Of a DNA stretch of 64,000 bases, positions 1 to 9,022 are shown piece by piece; the first letter of the stretch is position 1, and the number at the start of each line of letters is the position of its first letter. Source of the stretch: Sphingomonas beigongshangi (GTDB lineage Bacteria > Pseudomonadota > Alphaproteobacteria > Sphingomonadales > Sphingomonadaceae); assembly GCF_016820445.1 (NCBI RefSeq), contig NZ_JADHDT010000008.1:1-64000 (forward strand). Reading direction: 5' to 3'. The position numbers and the translations under genes were made by a program. A model generated the notes under the pieces. It did no database searches and was not told the DNA's origin. It saw only the letters and a list, made by a program, of their open reading frames with translations.

Positions 1-1
1 A

Positions 2-415
2 CACACGGAAGCACCTGAACCCGCGCGATCAAATCTTCCGAACACCCCCTTGTATCCGACGGGGCGTCCACACACGGTCATTCCGATCACCGGTGACCCC
101 CGGGCGGCGGACGTCGCCGAGATCATCGAGAAGCAAATGCAGGGCCCGACCCGGCCGATCGCGATCGAGCTGCCGATACTGCCGGTCACCGCGCTTCCCG
201 CCATCACCACGCGAGCCAAGGCGCTCGGCGTTCCGATCTGGATCAACACGCTGTTCCACGGTTTCGTGACCGGGATGGGCGGCGATCCGGAGGCGCGGCA
301 CGACCCGCAGGCGGTATGGGGTCGACTCGCCGATCAAGGCGTACGCCTGTTCCAGACGGACGCGGTCGAAGCCCTGCTCGCCTATCGCACCACGTGGGAG
401 CGGGCGCGCCGCTGA
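2..415 (+). CDS. C-terminal part of a glycerophosphodiester phosphodiesterase-like protein (5' end outside window)
   Basis: The frame is open to the left edge, so only the last 137 codons are seen. The visible part reads like the final third of a GDPD-family TIM barrel: a stretch ending in PIWINTLFHGFVTGMGGD, then a segment around LADQGVRLFQTDAVEALLAY, which matches the family's terminal pattern in which the last strand and helix carry a phrase of the type 'G.D.iqTD.p..l'. The catalytic His/Glu residues of this family lie near the N-terminus and cannot be checked here. The internal TTG at 50 is not needed as a start because the frame continues upstream. The family hydrolyses glycerophosphodiesters to glycerol-3-phosphate and an alcohol, and many members are periplasmic. 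The family call is fairly safe; the substrate is unknown. Confidence 0.7.
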   Translation, partial: HTEAPEPARSNLPNTPLYPTGRPHTVIPITGDPRAADVAEIIEKQMQGPTRPIAIELPILPVTALPAITTRAKALGVPIWINTLFHGFVTGMGGDPEARHDPQAVWGRLADQGVRLFQTDAVEALLAYRTTWERARR

Positions 416-471
416 CCTTGCCATGCGCCGCGCCGTCGTGCTTCGGGCAGGGTCTTCAGGCAAGGACCAGC

Positions 472-744
472 ATGGCGAAGCGCAAACGCTATCTCACCGC
501 GACGATGCCGGATGGCTACGTCAAGACGATCGGTCCGACGGCCGCGCCGCTCACGCATTACTGGCGGATCGTTGCCGTGACGGCGGACGGCAAGACGGAG
601 GTGTTCTGGGGCCATGCGAAATCGCTGCGCGAGGCGACCGGGAAGCGCGCCGCGGCAGCGGATGCGGCGCGGCAGCGCGGCTGGCGCAGCTATGGGTTCG
701 AGGCCGTCGAACTGGTCGAAAGCGCCGACCCGCCGCTTGCCTGA
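472..744 (+). CDS. Small hypothetical protein, 90 aa
   Basis: I do not recognise this family. The ATG at 472 is preceded by AAGGA at 462-466, which decides this start over longer in-frame options. The product begins MAKRKRYLTATMPDGYVKTI and contains a beta-rich middle (HYWRIVAVTADGKTEVFWGHAKS) followed by an Ala/Arg-rich helix (REATGKRAAAADAARQRGW). There is no signal peptide or membrane segment, so it should be cytosolic. It sits alone between the phosphodiesterase gene, 56 nt upstream, and the convergent leftward operon. The visible composition would suit a small compact domain but implies no function. Confidence 0.6.
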   Translation: MAKRKRYLTATMPDGYVKTIGPTAAPLTHYWRIVAVTADGKTEVFWGHAKSLREATGKRAAAADAARQRGWRSYGFEAVELVESADPPLA

Positions 745-804
745 GCGCCGTCGGATCGCTCGCGATGCGCTGGCCTAAGCTGCGGCGGGCCGCGACGTAA
801 CGGG

Positions 805-1887
805 TCAGCCGGCCAGGGCGGCCGTGGTCGCCCCGTCCGCGTCGATCCAGCCGATGCCCCGCTCCGCCAGCCACGCATCCTGATAATAGGTGCAGGCATA
901 ACGGTCGCCGCCATCGCATAGCAGCGTGACGATGCTCCCCCTTTCGCCCCGCGCCGCCATCTCCTCGACGATCCGAAGGCACGCCCATAGGTTGGTACCC
1001 GTCGACCCGCCGACGTTGCGGCCGAGACGCCGGGACAGGGCACGCATGGCGCCGATGCTGTCGGCGTCGGCGACGGGGATCATGCGGTCGATTACGCTGG
1101 GGACGAAACTCGGCTCCACGCGGGGGCGGCCGATACCCTCGATACAGCTGCAGCATCCCTCCGGCAGCACGGTCTCGCCGCGATCGGCGAAGTGACGATG
1201 AAAGATCGAATGCTCGGGATCGGCGACGCACAGCCGGGTCGCATGGCGGCGATAGCGCAGGAATCGCCCGATGGTCGCCGACGTGCCACCGGTTCCCGCG
1301 CCACAGACGATCCATGACGGGGTCGGATAGCGCTCCTCCGCCATCTGCGCGAAGATGCTTTCGGCGATGTTGTTGTTGCCGCGCCAGTCGGTCGCGCGCT
1401 CCGCATAGGTGAACTGGTCGAGATAATGACCGCCCGTCTCGGCCGCGAGCCGGTGCGCGACGTCATAGACGGTGCGCGGATCGTCGACGGCATGGATCTC
1501 GCCGCCGTGGAAACGGATCGCGTCGAGCTTGGGCGCGGCGGTCGAGGCCGGGACGACGGCGATGAAACGCAGGCCGAGCATGCGCGCGAAATAGGCCTCG
1601 CTGACCGCGGTCGAACCCGACGATGCCTCGATCACGGTTGTCCCCGGACCGATCCAGGCGTTGCACAGCGCATAGAGGAACAGGGATCGGGCCAGCCTGT
1701 GCTTCAGGCTGCCGGTAGGATGGCTGCTCTCGTCCTTGAGGTACAGGTCAATGCCCGGATAGCGCGGCAGCGGCAGGTGGATGAGGTGCGTGTCCGCCGA
1801 ACGGTTGAAGTCCGCCTCGATCCGTCGCACCGCCTCGTCGAGCCAGGCGCGCCGCGTCGCCTCGCATCCGTTATCGCCCCGCGCCAT
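805..1887 (-). CDS. PLP-dependent cysteine synthase / cysteine desulfhydrase (Cds1-like) family enzyme
   Basis: A 360-aa fold-type II PLP enzyme. The Schiff-base lysine is Lys62 in PTGSLKHR, the phosphate- and substrate-loop region is [12 protein letters not shown] at about 88-99, and a glycine-rich [12 protein letters not shown] loop lies near 198-209. The C-terminal [13 protein letters not shown] stretch resembles Cds1-type cysteine desulfhydrases and their relatives more than CysK. The start ATG at 1887 lies 21 nt after the kynA stop, so it is the last gene of the leftward operon. Known members make or break cysteine, or act on related beta-substituted amino acids. The direction of reaction cannot be read from sequence. 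Its place beside two tryptophan-degradation genes suggests amino-acid turnover. Confidence 0.8.
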   Translation of the reverse strand: MARGDNGCEATRRAWLDEAVRRIEADFNRSADTHLIHLPLPRYPGIDLYLKDESSHPTGSLKHRLARSLFLYALCNAWIGPGTTVIEASSGSTAVSEAYFARMLGLRFIAVVPASTAAPKLDAIRFHGGEIHAVDDPRTVYDVAHRLAAETGGHYLDQFTYAERATDWRGNNNIAESIFAQMAEERYPTPSWIVCGAGTGGTSATIGRFLRYRRHATRLCVADPEHSIFHRHFADRGETVLPEGCCSCIEGIGRPRVEPSFVPSVIDRMIPVADADSIGAMRALSRRLGRNVGGSTGTNLWACLRIVEEMAARGERGSIVTLLCDGGDRYACTYYQDAWLAERGIGWIDADGATTAALAG

Positions 1888-1908
1888 GCCGTCCCCCGCC
1901 TCAATCCG

Positions 1909-2742
1909 CTACAGAACCGTCCGAACCCGCCATAACTCGGGAAACAGCACGACGTCGAGCATCCGTCGAAGATAGGCGACACCCGACGTGCCGCCGGTCC
2001 CGCGCTTCAGGCCGATGATCCGCTCCACCGTCGTGACGTGATTGAAGCGCCAGCGGCGGAAATAGTCCTCGAAATCGACCAGCTTCTCTGCGAGCTCGTA
2101 CAGGTCCCATTGCCCCGCGGGATCGGCATAGATGCGCGCCCAGGCGTCGACCAGCGCCTCGCTTTCGCCCCGCTGGTCGGCAAGGTCGCGGCGCTCCTGC
2201 TCCACGGCGAAGCCGCGACGCGCGAGTAGGCGGATCGCCTCGTCGTACAGGCTCGGCCGCGCCAGGATCGCGCGCAGCCGCGCATCCAGGTCGGCGCGGT
2301 GCGCATGCGGTTTCAGCATCGCCGCATTGCGGTTGCCGGCGACAAATTCGATCGCGCGATACTGGTAGGACTGGAAACCGGAGGACTGACCCAGCGAGGT
2401 GCGGAATTGCGAATATTCCGAGGGCGTCATCGTGCGCAGCACGTCCCACGCGCCGTTCAGCTGCTCGAAGATGCGTGCGACGCGGGTCAGCATCTTGAAG
2501 GCGACGTCGAGCCGGTCGCTCGCGATCGCCGCGCACGCCGCCTCCATCTCGTGCAGCGCGAGCTTGAGCCACAATTCGCTCGTCTGGTGCTGGACGATGA
2601 ACAGCAGTTCGTCGTGCGCATCGGACAGCGGATGCTGCGCATCGAGGATCGCGTCCAGCGACAGATAGTCGCCATAGGACATGCGCCCGCGAAACGACAT
2701 CTCGGCGCCGTCGCCCGCGGGGTCGTAGGGCCGGTCGCTCAC
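1909..2742 (-). CDS. kynA: Tryptophan 2,3-dioxygenase
   Basis: Haem dioxygenase that opens the indole ring of L-tryptophan to N-formylkynurenine. The TDO signature [16 protein letters not shown] is near the N-terminus. The C-terminal block [16 protein letters not shown] followed by GTGGTSG carries the proximal haem histidine and the substrate-contacting loop. I place the start at a GTG at 2742: it overlaps the kynureninase stop as GTGA, the usual arrangement for translational coupling, and gives 277 aa. A longer frame from 2781 would overlap kynU by 43 nt and adds no conserved sequence. It is the third gene of the peptidase-kynU-kynA-PLP operon and supplies the kynurenine used by KynU. No formamidase gene (kynB) is in the window. 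Confidence 0.93.
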   Translation of the reverse strand: MSDRPYDPAGDGAEMSFRGRMSYGDYLSLDAILDAQHPLSDAHDELLFIVQHQTSELWLKLALHEMEAACAAIASDRLDVAFKMLTRVARIFEQLNGAWDVLRTMTPSEYSQFRTSLGQSSGFQSYQYRAIEFVAGNRNAAMLKPHAHRADLDARLRAILARPSLYDEAIRLLARRGFAVEQERRDLADQRGESEALVDAWARIYADPAGQWDLYELAEKLVDFEDYFRRWRFNHVTTVERIIGLKRGTGGTSGVAYLRRMLDVVLFPELWRVRTVL

Positions 2743-3932
2743 GTCACCGCCTGCCGCACCTGGTAGCGGGGATCGCGCCATGCCTCGCTCGCCATGATCT
2801 CCCCCAGGATCGCCGCGCCGCGCGCCACCTCCGCATGGCCGAGATACAATGGCGTGAAGCCGAAGCGCAGGATGTCGGGCGCGCGCACGTCGCCGATCAC
2901 GCCGCGATCGATCAGCGCCGCCATGATGGCATAAGCATCGGGATGGCGGAACGACACCTGGCTGCCCCGCCGGCGGCCGTCGCGCGGGCTGGCAAGCGTC
3001 AGCGTCGGGCAGCGTGCCTCCACCTCGGCAATGAACCGCTCCGACAGGTCGAGCGAGGCGGCGCGGACGTCGGCCATCGACACCCCGTCCCAGACGTCGA
3101 GCGCCGCCTCGAGCGCGGCGAGTGCGATGACCGGCGGCGTGCCGACGCGCATCCGCTCGATCCCCGCGCCGGGGCGATAGTCCGGAGCGAAGGCAAAGGG
3201 TTTCTCATGACCCATCCAGCCCGCGAGGGCAGGTCGCGCGTCGTCGGCATGGTCCGGCGCGACATAGATGAACGCCGGGGCACCCGGGCCGCCGTTGAGA
3301 TATTTGTACGTGCAGCCGACTGCGAAATCCGCGCCGGCGGCGGACAGGTCGACGGGGATCGCGCCGGCCGAATGCGCCAGGTCCCAGACCGTCAGCGCAC
3401 CGGCCGCATGCGCGTGCGCGGTCAACGCCGCCATGTCGTGCAACCGTCCGGTACGATAGTCGACCTCCGTCAGCATCACCGCGGCAACGTCCTCGTCGAT
3501 CGCGTCTGCGACCGCCTCCGGCGCGACGACGCGCAACGCATGCCCCTGCCCCATCGTGTCGAGCAGCCCCTGGGCGATATACAGGTCGGTCGGGAAATTA
3601 CCGCTGTCCGACAGGACGATCCGACGCTTTGGCCGTAGCGCGAGTGCGGCGGCGAGGGCCTGATAGACCTTGATCGACAGCGTGTCGCCGACCACGACGC
3701 TGCCCGCGGGCGCGCCGATCAGCCGGCCGATGCGATCCCCGACGCGTGGCGGCTGCGCCATCCAGCCCGCATCGTTCCAGGCCCGGATCAGCCGCTCGCC
3801 CCATTCCGCGCGGATCGTCCGCTCGACGCGTGCCGCCGCCGCGCGGGGCAGTGGTCCCAGCGAGTTGCCGTCGAGGTAGACCAGCCCCTCCGGCAGGTCG
3901 AACGCAGCACGCGTCGCCGCGAAGTCGGTCAT
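2739..3932 (-). CDS. kynU: Kynureninase
   Basis: A PLP enzyme that cleaves L-kynurenine to anthranilate and L-alanine (or 3-hydroxykynurenine to 3-hydroxyanthranilate). The protein opens with [19 protein letters not shown], characteristic of kynureninases, and the PLP lysine is in the motif [16 protein letters not shown] choose the ATG at 3932, which overlaps the stop of the upstream peptidase gene as ATGA; the open frame extends 64 codons further but that part only mirrors the peptidase gene. The product is 397 aa, normal for the family. The stop overlaps the GTG of kynA, so the three genes are very likely translated as a coupled unit. Confidence 0.95.
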   Translation of the reverse strand: MTDFAATRAAFDLPEGLVYLDGNSLGPLPRAAAARVERTIRAEWGERLIRAWNDAGWMAQPPRVGDRIGRLIGAPAGSVVVGDTLSIKVYQALAAALALRPKRRIVLSDSGNFPTDLYIAQGLLDTMGQGHALRVVAPEAVADAIDEDVAAVMLTEVDYRTGRLHDMAALTAHAHAAGALTVWDLAHSAGAIPVDLSAAGADFAVGCTYKYLNGGPGAPAFIYVAPDHADDARPALAGWMGHEKPFAFAPDYRPGAGIERMRVGTPPVIALAALEAALDVWDGVSMADVRAASLDLSERFIAEVEARCPTLTLASPRDGRRRGSQVSFRHPDAYAIMAALIDRGVIGDVRAPDILRFGFTPLYLGHAEVARGAAILGEIMASEAWRDPRYQVRQAVT

Positions 3933-5956
3933 GCAAGCCCGCGGCGGATGAGCAGTGCCTCGACATCGGCGTCGCGACCGCGGAACGCGCGGAAACTGTC
4001 CGCCGCCGGTCGGCTCGCACCGCGCGCCAGCACCTCGTCGCGGAAGGCATCGCCGGTCGCCCGGTCGACCAGCCCCGCCTCCGCGAACCGCCGGAAGCCG
4101 TCCGCCGCGAGGACCTCCGCCCACAGGTAGCTGTAATAGCCCGCCGCATAGCCCCCCGCGAAGATGTGGCTGAAGGCATGGGGAAAGCGATGCCAGGCAG
4201 GGGGGCGGATCACCGCCACCTCGTCACGAACCGCTTCCAGTACCTCGATCGGATCCGACCCCATCGTGCCAAGGTGCAGCAGCAGGTCGAACAGCGCGAA
4301 TTCGACCTGCCGCACCACGAACAGCGCGGAGTGATATCGGCGCGCCGCCACCAGCTTCTCGAACATCTCCGGCGGCAGGGGCGCCCCGGTCTTGTAATGA
4401 CCCGACATGCTGGTCAGCACCGCCCGGTCCCAGGCGAAATCCTCCATCAACTGGCTCGGCAGCTCGATCGCGTCCCACTCAAAGCCGCTCGTGCCGGCGA
4501 TGCTGGGCCGATCGACGCGCGTGCACAGGTGATGCAGGCAATGCCCCGTCTCGTGCAGCAGCGTGACGACGTCGTTGTGGCTGAGCAGCGACGGCGCGTC
4601 CCCGCTCTTCGGCGCGAAGTTGCAGACGAGATAGGCGACCGGCACGCCGATCGTGTTGCCGTCGTTGAGCCGGGGCCGTGCCTCCGACATCCACGCGCCG
4701 CCGCGCTTGCCCGTCCGGGCATGAAGATCGACGTAGAGGCCCGCGAAGACGCGTCCCTCGTCATCCGCCACGTCGTAGTAATGCGCATCCTCGTGCCACA
4801 GCGCGACGTCGTCGCGCGGCGCGAGCCGGATGCCGAACAGGCGGTGGAGCAGCGCCTGCCAGCCCTCGACCACCCGCTCGACCGGGAAGTGGGCCCGCAC
4901 CGCTTGCTCGTCGACCGCATAGCGCGAGCCACGCAGCCGTTCGCTGGCGAAGCCGACATCCCACGGCTGGAGGTCCGAAATCCCGAGCTCGTCCGCGGCG
5001 AATTCGCGCAGTTCGGCCAATTCCCGTTCCGCGATCGGTTTCGCCCGCCGCGCGAGGTCGCGCAGAAAGGCCAGTACTTCGGCCCCGTCGGGCGCCATCT
5101 TCGTCGCGAGCGACCATGCGACGGGATCGGTGAAGCCGAGCAGCCGTGACAGCTCGTGGCGCAGCTCGAGGATCCGCGCGATGCGGGGGCCGTTGTCGAA
5201 TTGGCCGGCATGCGGCCCCTCGTCCGAAGCGCGGGTGCCGAAGGCGCGATAGACGCGCGCGCGCAGCGCACGGTCCTCCGCGAACGTCAGCACGGCATTG
5301 ACGCTGGGTGCGTGCAACGTGACGAGCCAGCCGTCGAGACCCTTGGCCTTCGCCGCCGCCGCGAACATCGCCAGATCGGCTTCCGACAGACCCGCCAGCG
5401 TCGCGGGATCGGTGACATGCTCGCTCCACGCATCGGTCGCGTCGAGCACCGCGCTGCCAAAGGCGGTGGCCAGCTGCGACAGCTCGACCGACACGGCGGC
5501 GAAGCGTTCGCGCTCCGCCGCGTCCAGCGCGACGCCCGACAGGCGGAAGTCGCGCAGCGCGTGCTCCACCGCGACGCGATCCGCGCGCGGCAGCTCGGCG
5601 AAGGCGGGCGTCGCCGACAGCGCGACCAGCATGTCGTAGATGCCGCGGTCCTGGCGCAGACGCGTGCTCGCCTCGACCAATTTCCCCATACCCTCGGCAT
5701 AGGCGGCGCGCAGCGCCGGCGTGTCGGCGACGCCATGCAGATGCGATACTGCCGACCACAGCGCGTCGATCGCGTTGCCGACCCGCTCCAGCGGCATCCA
5801 CGCCTCCTCGAACGTGGTCGGTCGGTCGCGCGCGAGCATAGCCACCGTCGCATCTTGGTCGGCGATCGCCCGCTCCAGCGCCGGCAGGATCGCATCCGGC
5901 GTCAGTGCGTCGAACGGGGGCAAATCGGTGGGAAGCAGCAACGCGGAACTCGTCAT
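3929..5956 (-). CDS. M3-family zinc metallopeptidase (oligopeptidase A-like)
   Basis: A large cytosolic oligopeptidase of the M3 (thimet/PrlC) family, 675 aa. The zinc site HETGH starts at about His468, followed by GFEWDAIELPSQLMEDFAW, which supplies the downstream Glu ligand typical of this family. Two ATGs lie close together at 5962 and 5956. GAGAGG sits directly against the first and 6 nt before the second, so I prefer 5956. There is no signal peptide. It heads the leftward operon and its TGA overlaps the kynU ATG. Supplying free tryptophan from peptides to the kynurenine genes would make sense, but that is inference. Family identity is secure. Confidence 0.9.
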   Translation of the reverse strand: MTSSALLLPTDLPPFDALTPDAILPALERAIADQDATVAMLARDRPTTFEEAWMPLERVGNAIDALWSAVSHLHGVADTPALRAAYAEGMGKLVEASTRLRQDRGIYDMLVALSATPAFAELPRADRVAVEHALRDFRLSGVALDAAERERFAAVSVELSQLATAFGSAVLDATDAWSEHVTDPATLAGLSEADLAMFAAAAKAKGLDGWLVTLHAPSVNAVLTFAEDRALRARVYRAFGTRASDEGPHAGQFDNGPRIARILELRHELSRLLGFTDPVAWSLATKMAPDGAEVLAFLRDLARRAKPIAERELAELREFAADELGISDLQPWDVGFASERLRGSRYAVDEQAVRAHFPVERVVEGWQALLHRLFGIRLAPRDDVALWHEDAHYYDVADDEGRVFAGLYVDLHARTGKRGGAWMSEARPRLNDGNTIGVPVAYLVCNFAPKSGDAPSLLSHNDVVTLLHETGHCLHHLCTRVDRPSIAGTSGFEWDAIELPSQLMEDFAWDRAVLTSMSGHYKTGAPLPPEMFEKLVAARRYHSALFVVRQVEFALFDLLLHLGTMGSDPIEVLEAVRDEVAVIRPPAWHRFPHAFSHIFAGGYAAGYYSYLWAEVLAADGFRRFAEAGLVDRATGDAFRDEVLARGASRPAADSFRAFRGRDADVEALLIRRGLA

Positions 5957-6159
5957 CGTCATCCTCTCGACGGGCTCGATCCGACCGGATCGGGCCATGG
6001 TGGCAGGCCGAACATAGGGGCTTCACCGCGTCTATGCACGCCGCCTTCGGCCGAAATCCGGGACCGCGCCGGGGAACCTTCACGGCCGACACGGCTTGAT
6101 CACGATGGAGGCGGCTCCCGCCGTGTCCGAGATCGCCGCAGTCACCGAGCGAGCCCGTC

Positions 6160-6972
6160 ATGAAAGCCATCGTCGTCGTGGCGGCAATCCTCGCGTTTGC
6201 CGGCCTCTCCTCTTCTGCCTCCGCCTTGCGGTCACACGACGACGAGGTGCGCATCGCCATCTATCGCGGGCCAGCGGCCTGCGAGGATTGCGCCGAAGCA
6301 CTGATGCGCGCGATCCACCGCGTCGACCCGCAGTATCGCGTCGATTTCGTCGGTCCGAACGAACGGCGCGACGTGTCGGCGCGGACGCTGTCCCGTTATA
6401 CTGTCTATATCCAGCCCGGCGGTGGACAGGACATCGACGGCGCCCTGCACGCACTGGGCGATGGGCGGCGGTCTGCCATCCGGTCCTTCGTCGCCAACGG
6501 GGGCGGTTATATCGGCATCTGCATGGGTGCCTACCTCGCCGACCGCACGAACCTCGCGCTGATCGACGCGACGCTGGACAGCGAAGTCGGCCGGCCAGGC
6601 ACGCAGGCGCATTCCGAAGCCGACACGGTCGTTGGAGTCCGTTGGGGCGACCGCCATCGCACCCTGTATTATCAGGACGGGCCCTATCTCCCGCAGGCTG
6701 CGGACAGGCCGGGATTCCGCCCCCTCGCCGCCTATCGCAATGGCGACATCGCCGCGGCCCGCTACAGCAGCGGCAAGGGCGTGGTCGTGCTGAGCGGCCC
6801 GCATCCGGAAGCCGATGCGTCTTGGTACCAGGACGCGGGGCTACCGCGATCGGCAGTGCCGCAGGATCGCCCGGTCGAGCTGCTGCTGCGTGAGATCCCG
6901 ACGGTCCGCGCTGCGCGCCGCAATCCGCTGGCGTGGCCGATCGACCAGTTGCGGCGGATCGCCGCGACCTGA
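6160..6972 (+). CDS. Exported BPL_N-domain (glutamine-amidotransferase-like) protein
   Basis: A 270-aa protein with an N-terminal signal peptide (MKAIVVVAAILAFAGLSSSA then SALR). The mature part resembles the BPL_N domain, a class I glutamine-amidotransferase-like fold named after the N-terminus of some biotin-protein ligases. The pattern includes YIQPGGGQDIDGA and the nucleophile-elbow-like GGGYIGICMGAYLA, with Cys121 in the position of the amidotransferase cysteine. There is also a late SGPHPEAD segment, where a His/Glu pair could complete a triad. It is the first gene rightward from the divergent region with the peptidase operon and is followed 45 nt later by an LprI-like gene. The catalytic role of exported BPL_N proteins is not established, so no substrate is proposed. 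Confidence 0.75.
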   Translation: MKAIVVVAAILAFAGLSSSASALRSHDDEVRIAIYRGPAACEDCAEALMRAIHRVDPQYRVDFVGPNERRDVSARTLSRYTVYIQPGGGQDIDGALHALGDGRRSAIRSFVANGGGYIGICMGAYLADRTNLALIDATLDSEVGRPGTQAHSEADTVVGVRWGDRHRTLYYQDGPYLPQAADRPGFRPLAAYRNGDIAAARYSSGKGVVVLSGPHPEADASWYQDAGLPRSAVPQDRPVELLLREIPTVRAARRNPLAWPIDQLRRIAAT

Positions 6973-7017
6973 TCGGTCTGCGTATCATTCTCCCCGTCTG
7001 CCATAGGAGACCTGGCC

Positions 7018-7365
7018 ATGTTCATCCTCGCGCTTGCCCTCGCCGGCGTCTCGACACTGGATCGCTGCCTTGCCAGCGGCGATGCGGCGCGGGGCGTCAC
7101 CGACGCGATGGCCGCCTGTTACGATGCGGACTATCGCCGCGCGGATGCCGAACTGAACGCGACCTACCGCACGACGATGCGCCGGCTGACCCCGAGCCGA
7201 CAAGCCGTGCTCCGCGCCGCGCAGCGCCAATGGATCGCGCGTCGCGACGCCGCCTGCCCGCTGGACCTCAGTCCGGGCGCGGGAACGATCGTGCGGCTGG
7301 ACCATCCGGCATGCCTCAGCAAGCAGACCGTAACGCGCATCGCCTGGCTGCGGCGATACCGCTGA
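7018..7365 (+). CDS. Small secreted LprI / DUF1311-like protein
   Basis: A 115-aa protein with a short hydrophobic N-terminus (MFILALALAGVSTLDRC). The body has the pattern of the LprI N-terminal family (DUF1311), first noted in a lysozyme inhibitor: an early Cys, then AACYDADYRRADAELNATYR, then a helix with QRQWIARRDAAC. Two further cysteines could form disulphides, consistent with a periplasmic location. The ATG at 7018 follows a GGAGA at 7006-7010. It is probably co-transcribed with the BPL_N gene. Most DUF1311 proteins have no proven function; lysozyme inhibition is known for only a few. Confidence 0.75.
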   Translation: MFILALALAGVSTLDRCLASGDAARGVTDAMAACYDADYRRADAELNATYRTTMRRLTPSRQAVLRAAQRQWIARRDAACPLDLSPGAGTIVRLDHPACLSKQTVTRIAWLRRYR

Positions 7366-7445
7366 ACGCCACGCACGAACGGATCGCAAAGCCATTTCCC
7401 TGCGCACGATACGATCGCTCATCTTCCGGCAAGTGTCATGATCCG

Positions 7446-7472
7446 ACAAAGCCCTTGTGCATCGCACAAAGC
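7446..7472. promoter_or_regulatory. Dyad and direct repeats upstream of the Anbu operon
   Basis: The heptamer ACAAAGC occurs at 7446-7452 and again at 7466-7472, exactly 20 bp apart (about two helical turns). TTGTGC-ATC-GCACAA at 7455-7469 is a perfect 6-bp inverted repeat. The cluster lies 33 nt before the operon's first ATG and is the only obvious symmetric element in the 139-nt gap, so it is a candidate operator. The binding protein is unknown. Confidence 0.35.
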
Positions 7473-7504
7473 TGCGGCAGCTTCGGGACCGACCGGGAGA
7501 CGCC

Positions 7505-9022
7505 ATGCAGGATCGGCAGGTTTTCGATGAGATTTTCGGCGTCGGCGACGGGCAGCGCCCCGAACTCGGAGCGCTGACCGACTGGATCGGGCAGATGCCG
7601 GTCGCGGATCTGAAGCGACGCCACGATGCGGCGGAGGCCGCCTTCCGGCAGATCGGGATCACCTTCGCCGTTTATGGCGAGGAGGAGGCGGCGGAGCGGA
7701 TCATCCCGTTCGATATCCTTCCCCGCGTATTCAGCGCGCGCGAATGGGCATCGCTGACCCGAGGGCTGGAACAACGCGTCGCGGCGATCAATGCGTTCCT
7801 GCTCGACATCTACGGCGAACGTCGCATCCTCAGGGACGGCATCGTTCCTGCCGACCTGATCCTGCGCAACCCACAGTTCGCCGCGCCGATCGCCGACATC
7901 CGCCCGCCGAAGAACGTCTTCGCGCATATCTGCGGCATCGATCTCGTCCGCACGGGACCGACGGACTTCTTCGTGCTGGAGGACAATGCGCGCACGCCGT
8001 CGGGCGTATCGTACATGATCGAGAACCGCGAGGCGATGCTGCGCCTGTGCCCGGAACTGTTCGCGATGTTCCCCGTACAGGCGGTCGACGGTTATCCCGA
8101 TGCCTTGCTGTCGACCCTGCGCTCGGTCGCGCCCGACCGCGCGACGAACGAACCCGTCTGCGTGCTGCTGACGCCCGGCCCATTCAATTCGGCCTTCTAC
8201 GAACACAGCTTCCTCGCCGACAATCTGGGCATCGAGCTGGTCGAGGCGGCGGATCTCGAGGTGCGTGACGACGTGGTGTGGATGCGGACGATTTCAGGTC
8301 CCGTCCGGGTCGACGTCATCTACCGCAGGATCGACGACGACTTCCTCGACCCGCTCGTCTTTCGCGCGGACTCGCTGTTGGGCGTGCCGGGGCTGATCGC
8401 CGCCTATCGCGCGGGCAACGTCGCGCTCGTCAACGCGCCCGGGACGGGGATCGCCGACGACAAGGCGATCTACAGCTACATGCCCGAAATCGTGCGCTAT
8501 TATTCCGGCGGCGAGGCGCTGCTGCCCAATGTCCAGACGTTCCGCTGCCGCGAGCCGGAGGCGCTGGCCTATACGCTCGACCATCTCGACGAACTCGTCG
8601 TCAAGCTGGTGGACGGATCGGGCGGCTATGGCATGCTCGTCGGCCCGACCTCGTCGCGCGCCGAGATCGACCGTTTCCGCGCCGCGCTCAAGGCGGAGCC
8701 GCATCGCTACATCGCGCAGCCGACGCTGGCGCTGTCGACCTGCCCGACCCTGGTCGAGGACGGGCTTGCGCCGCGCCACGTGGACTTTCGCCCGTTCGTC
8801 CTGACCAGGGCGGACGGCATCACGATCACGCCCGGCGGCCTCACGCGCGTGGCGCTGCGCGAGGGGTCGCTCGTCGTCAATTCGAGCCAGGGCGGCGGCA
8901 CCAAGGATAGCTTCGTGCTCGGCGACCCCTTCCTGACGCAGTCGCAGTCGCTGGAGGGCATGCACCAGAGCCAGATCCTGCCCGATCTGTTCACCGATCC
9001 GGCGACGGGAGGGCGCGCCTGA
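7505..9022 (+). CDS. Circularly permuted type 2 ATP-grasp protein
   Basis: First gene of a four-gene operon. The 505-aa product matches the circularly permuted ATP-grasp group found next to alpha-E proteins: an N-terminal region with AEAAFRQIGITFAVYG, then RIIPFDILPRVFSAREW, then the nucleotide- and metal-binding region with FFVLEDNARTPSGVSYM, DDKAIYSYMPEIVRYY and VVKLVDGSGGYGMLVGP. The ATG at 7505 has GGGAGA 7-12 nt upstream; an alternative start at 7457 adds a non-conserved Arg-rich stretch. ATP-grasp enzymes form amide or peptide bonds through acyl-phosphates, so a peptide-ligase activity is predicted; the substrate is unknown. Its stop overlaps the next start (TGATG). Confidence 0.9.
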   Translation: MQDRQVFDEIFGVGDGQRPELGALTDWIGQMPVADLKRRHDAAEAAFRQIGITFAVYGEEEAAERIIPFDILPRVFSAREWASLTRGLEQRVAAINAFLLDIYGERRILRDGIVPADLILRNPQFAAPIADIRPPKNVFAHICGIDLVRTGPTDFFVLEDNARTPSGVSYMIENREAMLRLCPELFAMFPVQAVDGYPDALLSTLRSVAPDRATNEPVCVLLTPGPFNSAFYEHSFLADNLGIELVEAADLEVRDDVVWMRTISGPVRVDVIYRRIDDDFLDPLVFRADSLLGVPGLIAAYRAGNVALVNAPGTGIADDKAIYSYMPEIVRYYSGGEALLPNVQTFRCREPEALAYTLDHLDELVVKLVDGSGGYGMLVGPTSSRAEIDRFRAALKAEPHRYIAQPTLALSTCPTLVEDGLAPRHVDFRPFVLTRADGITITPGGLTRVALREGSLVVNSSQGGGTKDSFVLGDPFLTQSQSLEGMHQSQILPDLFTDPATGGRA

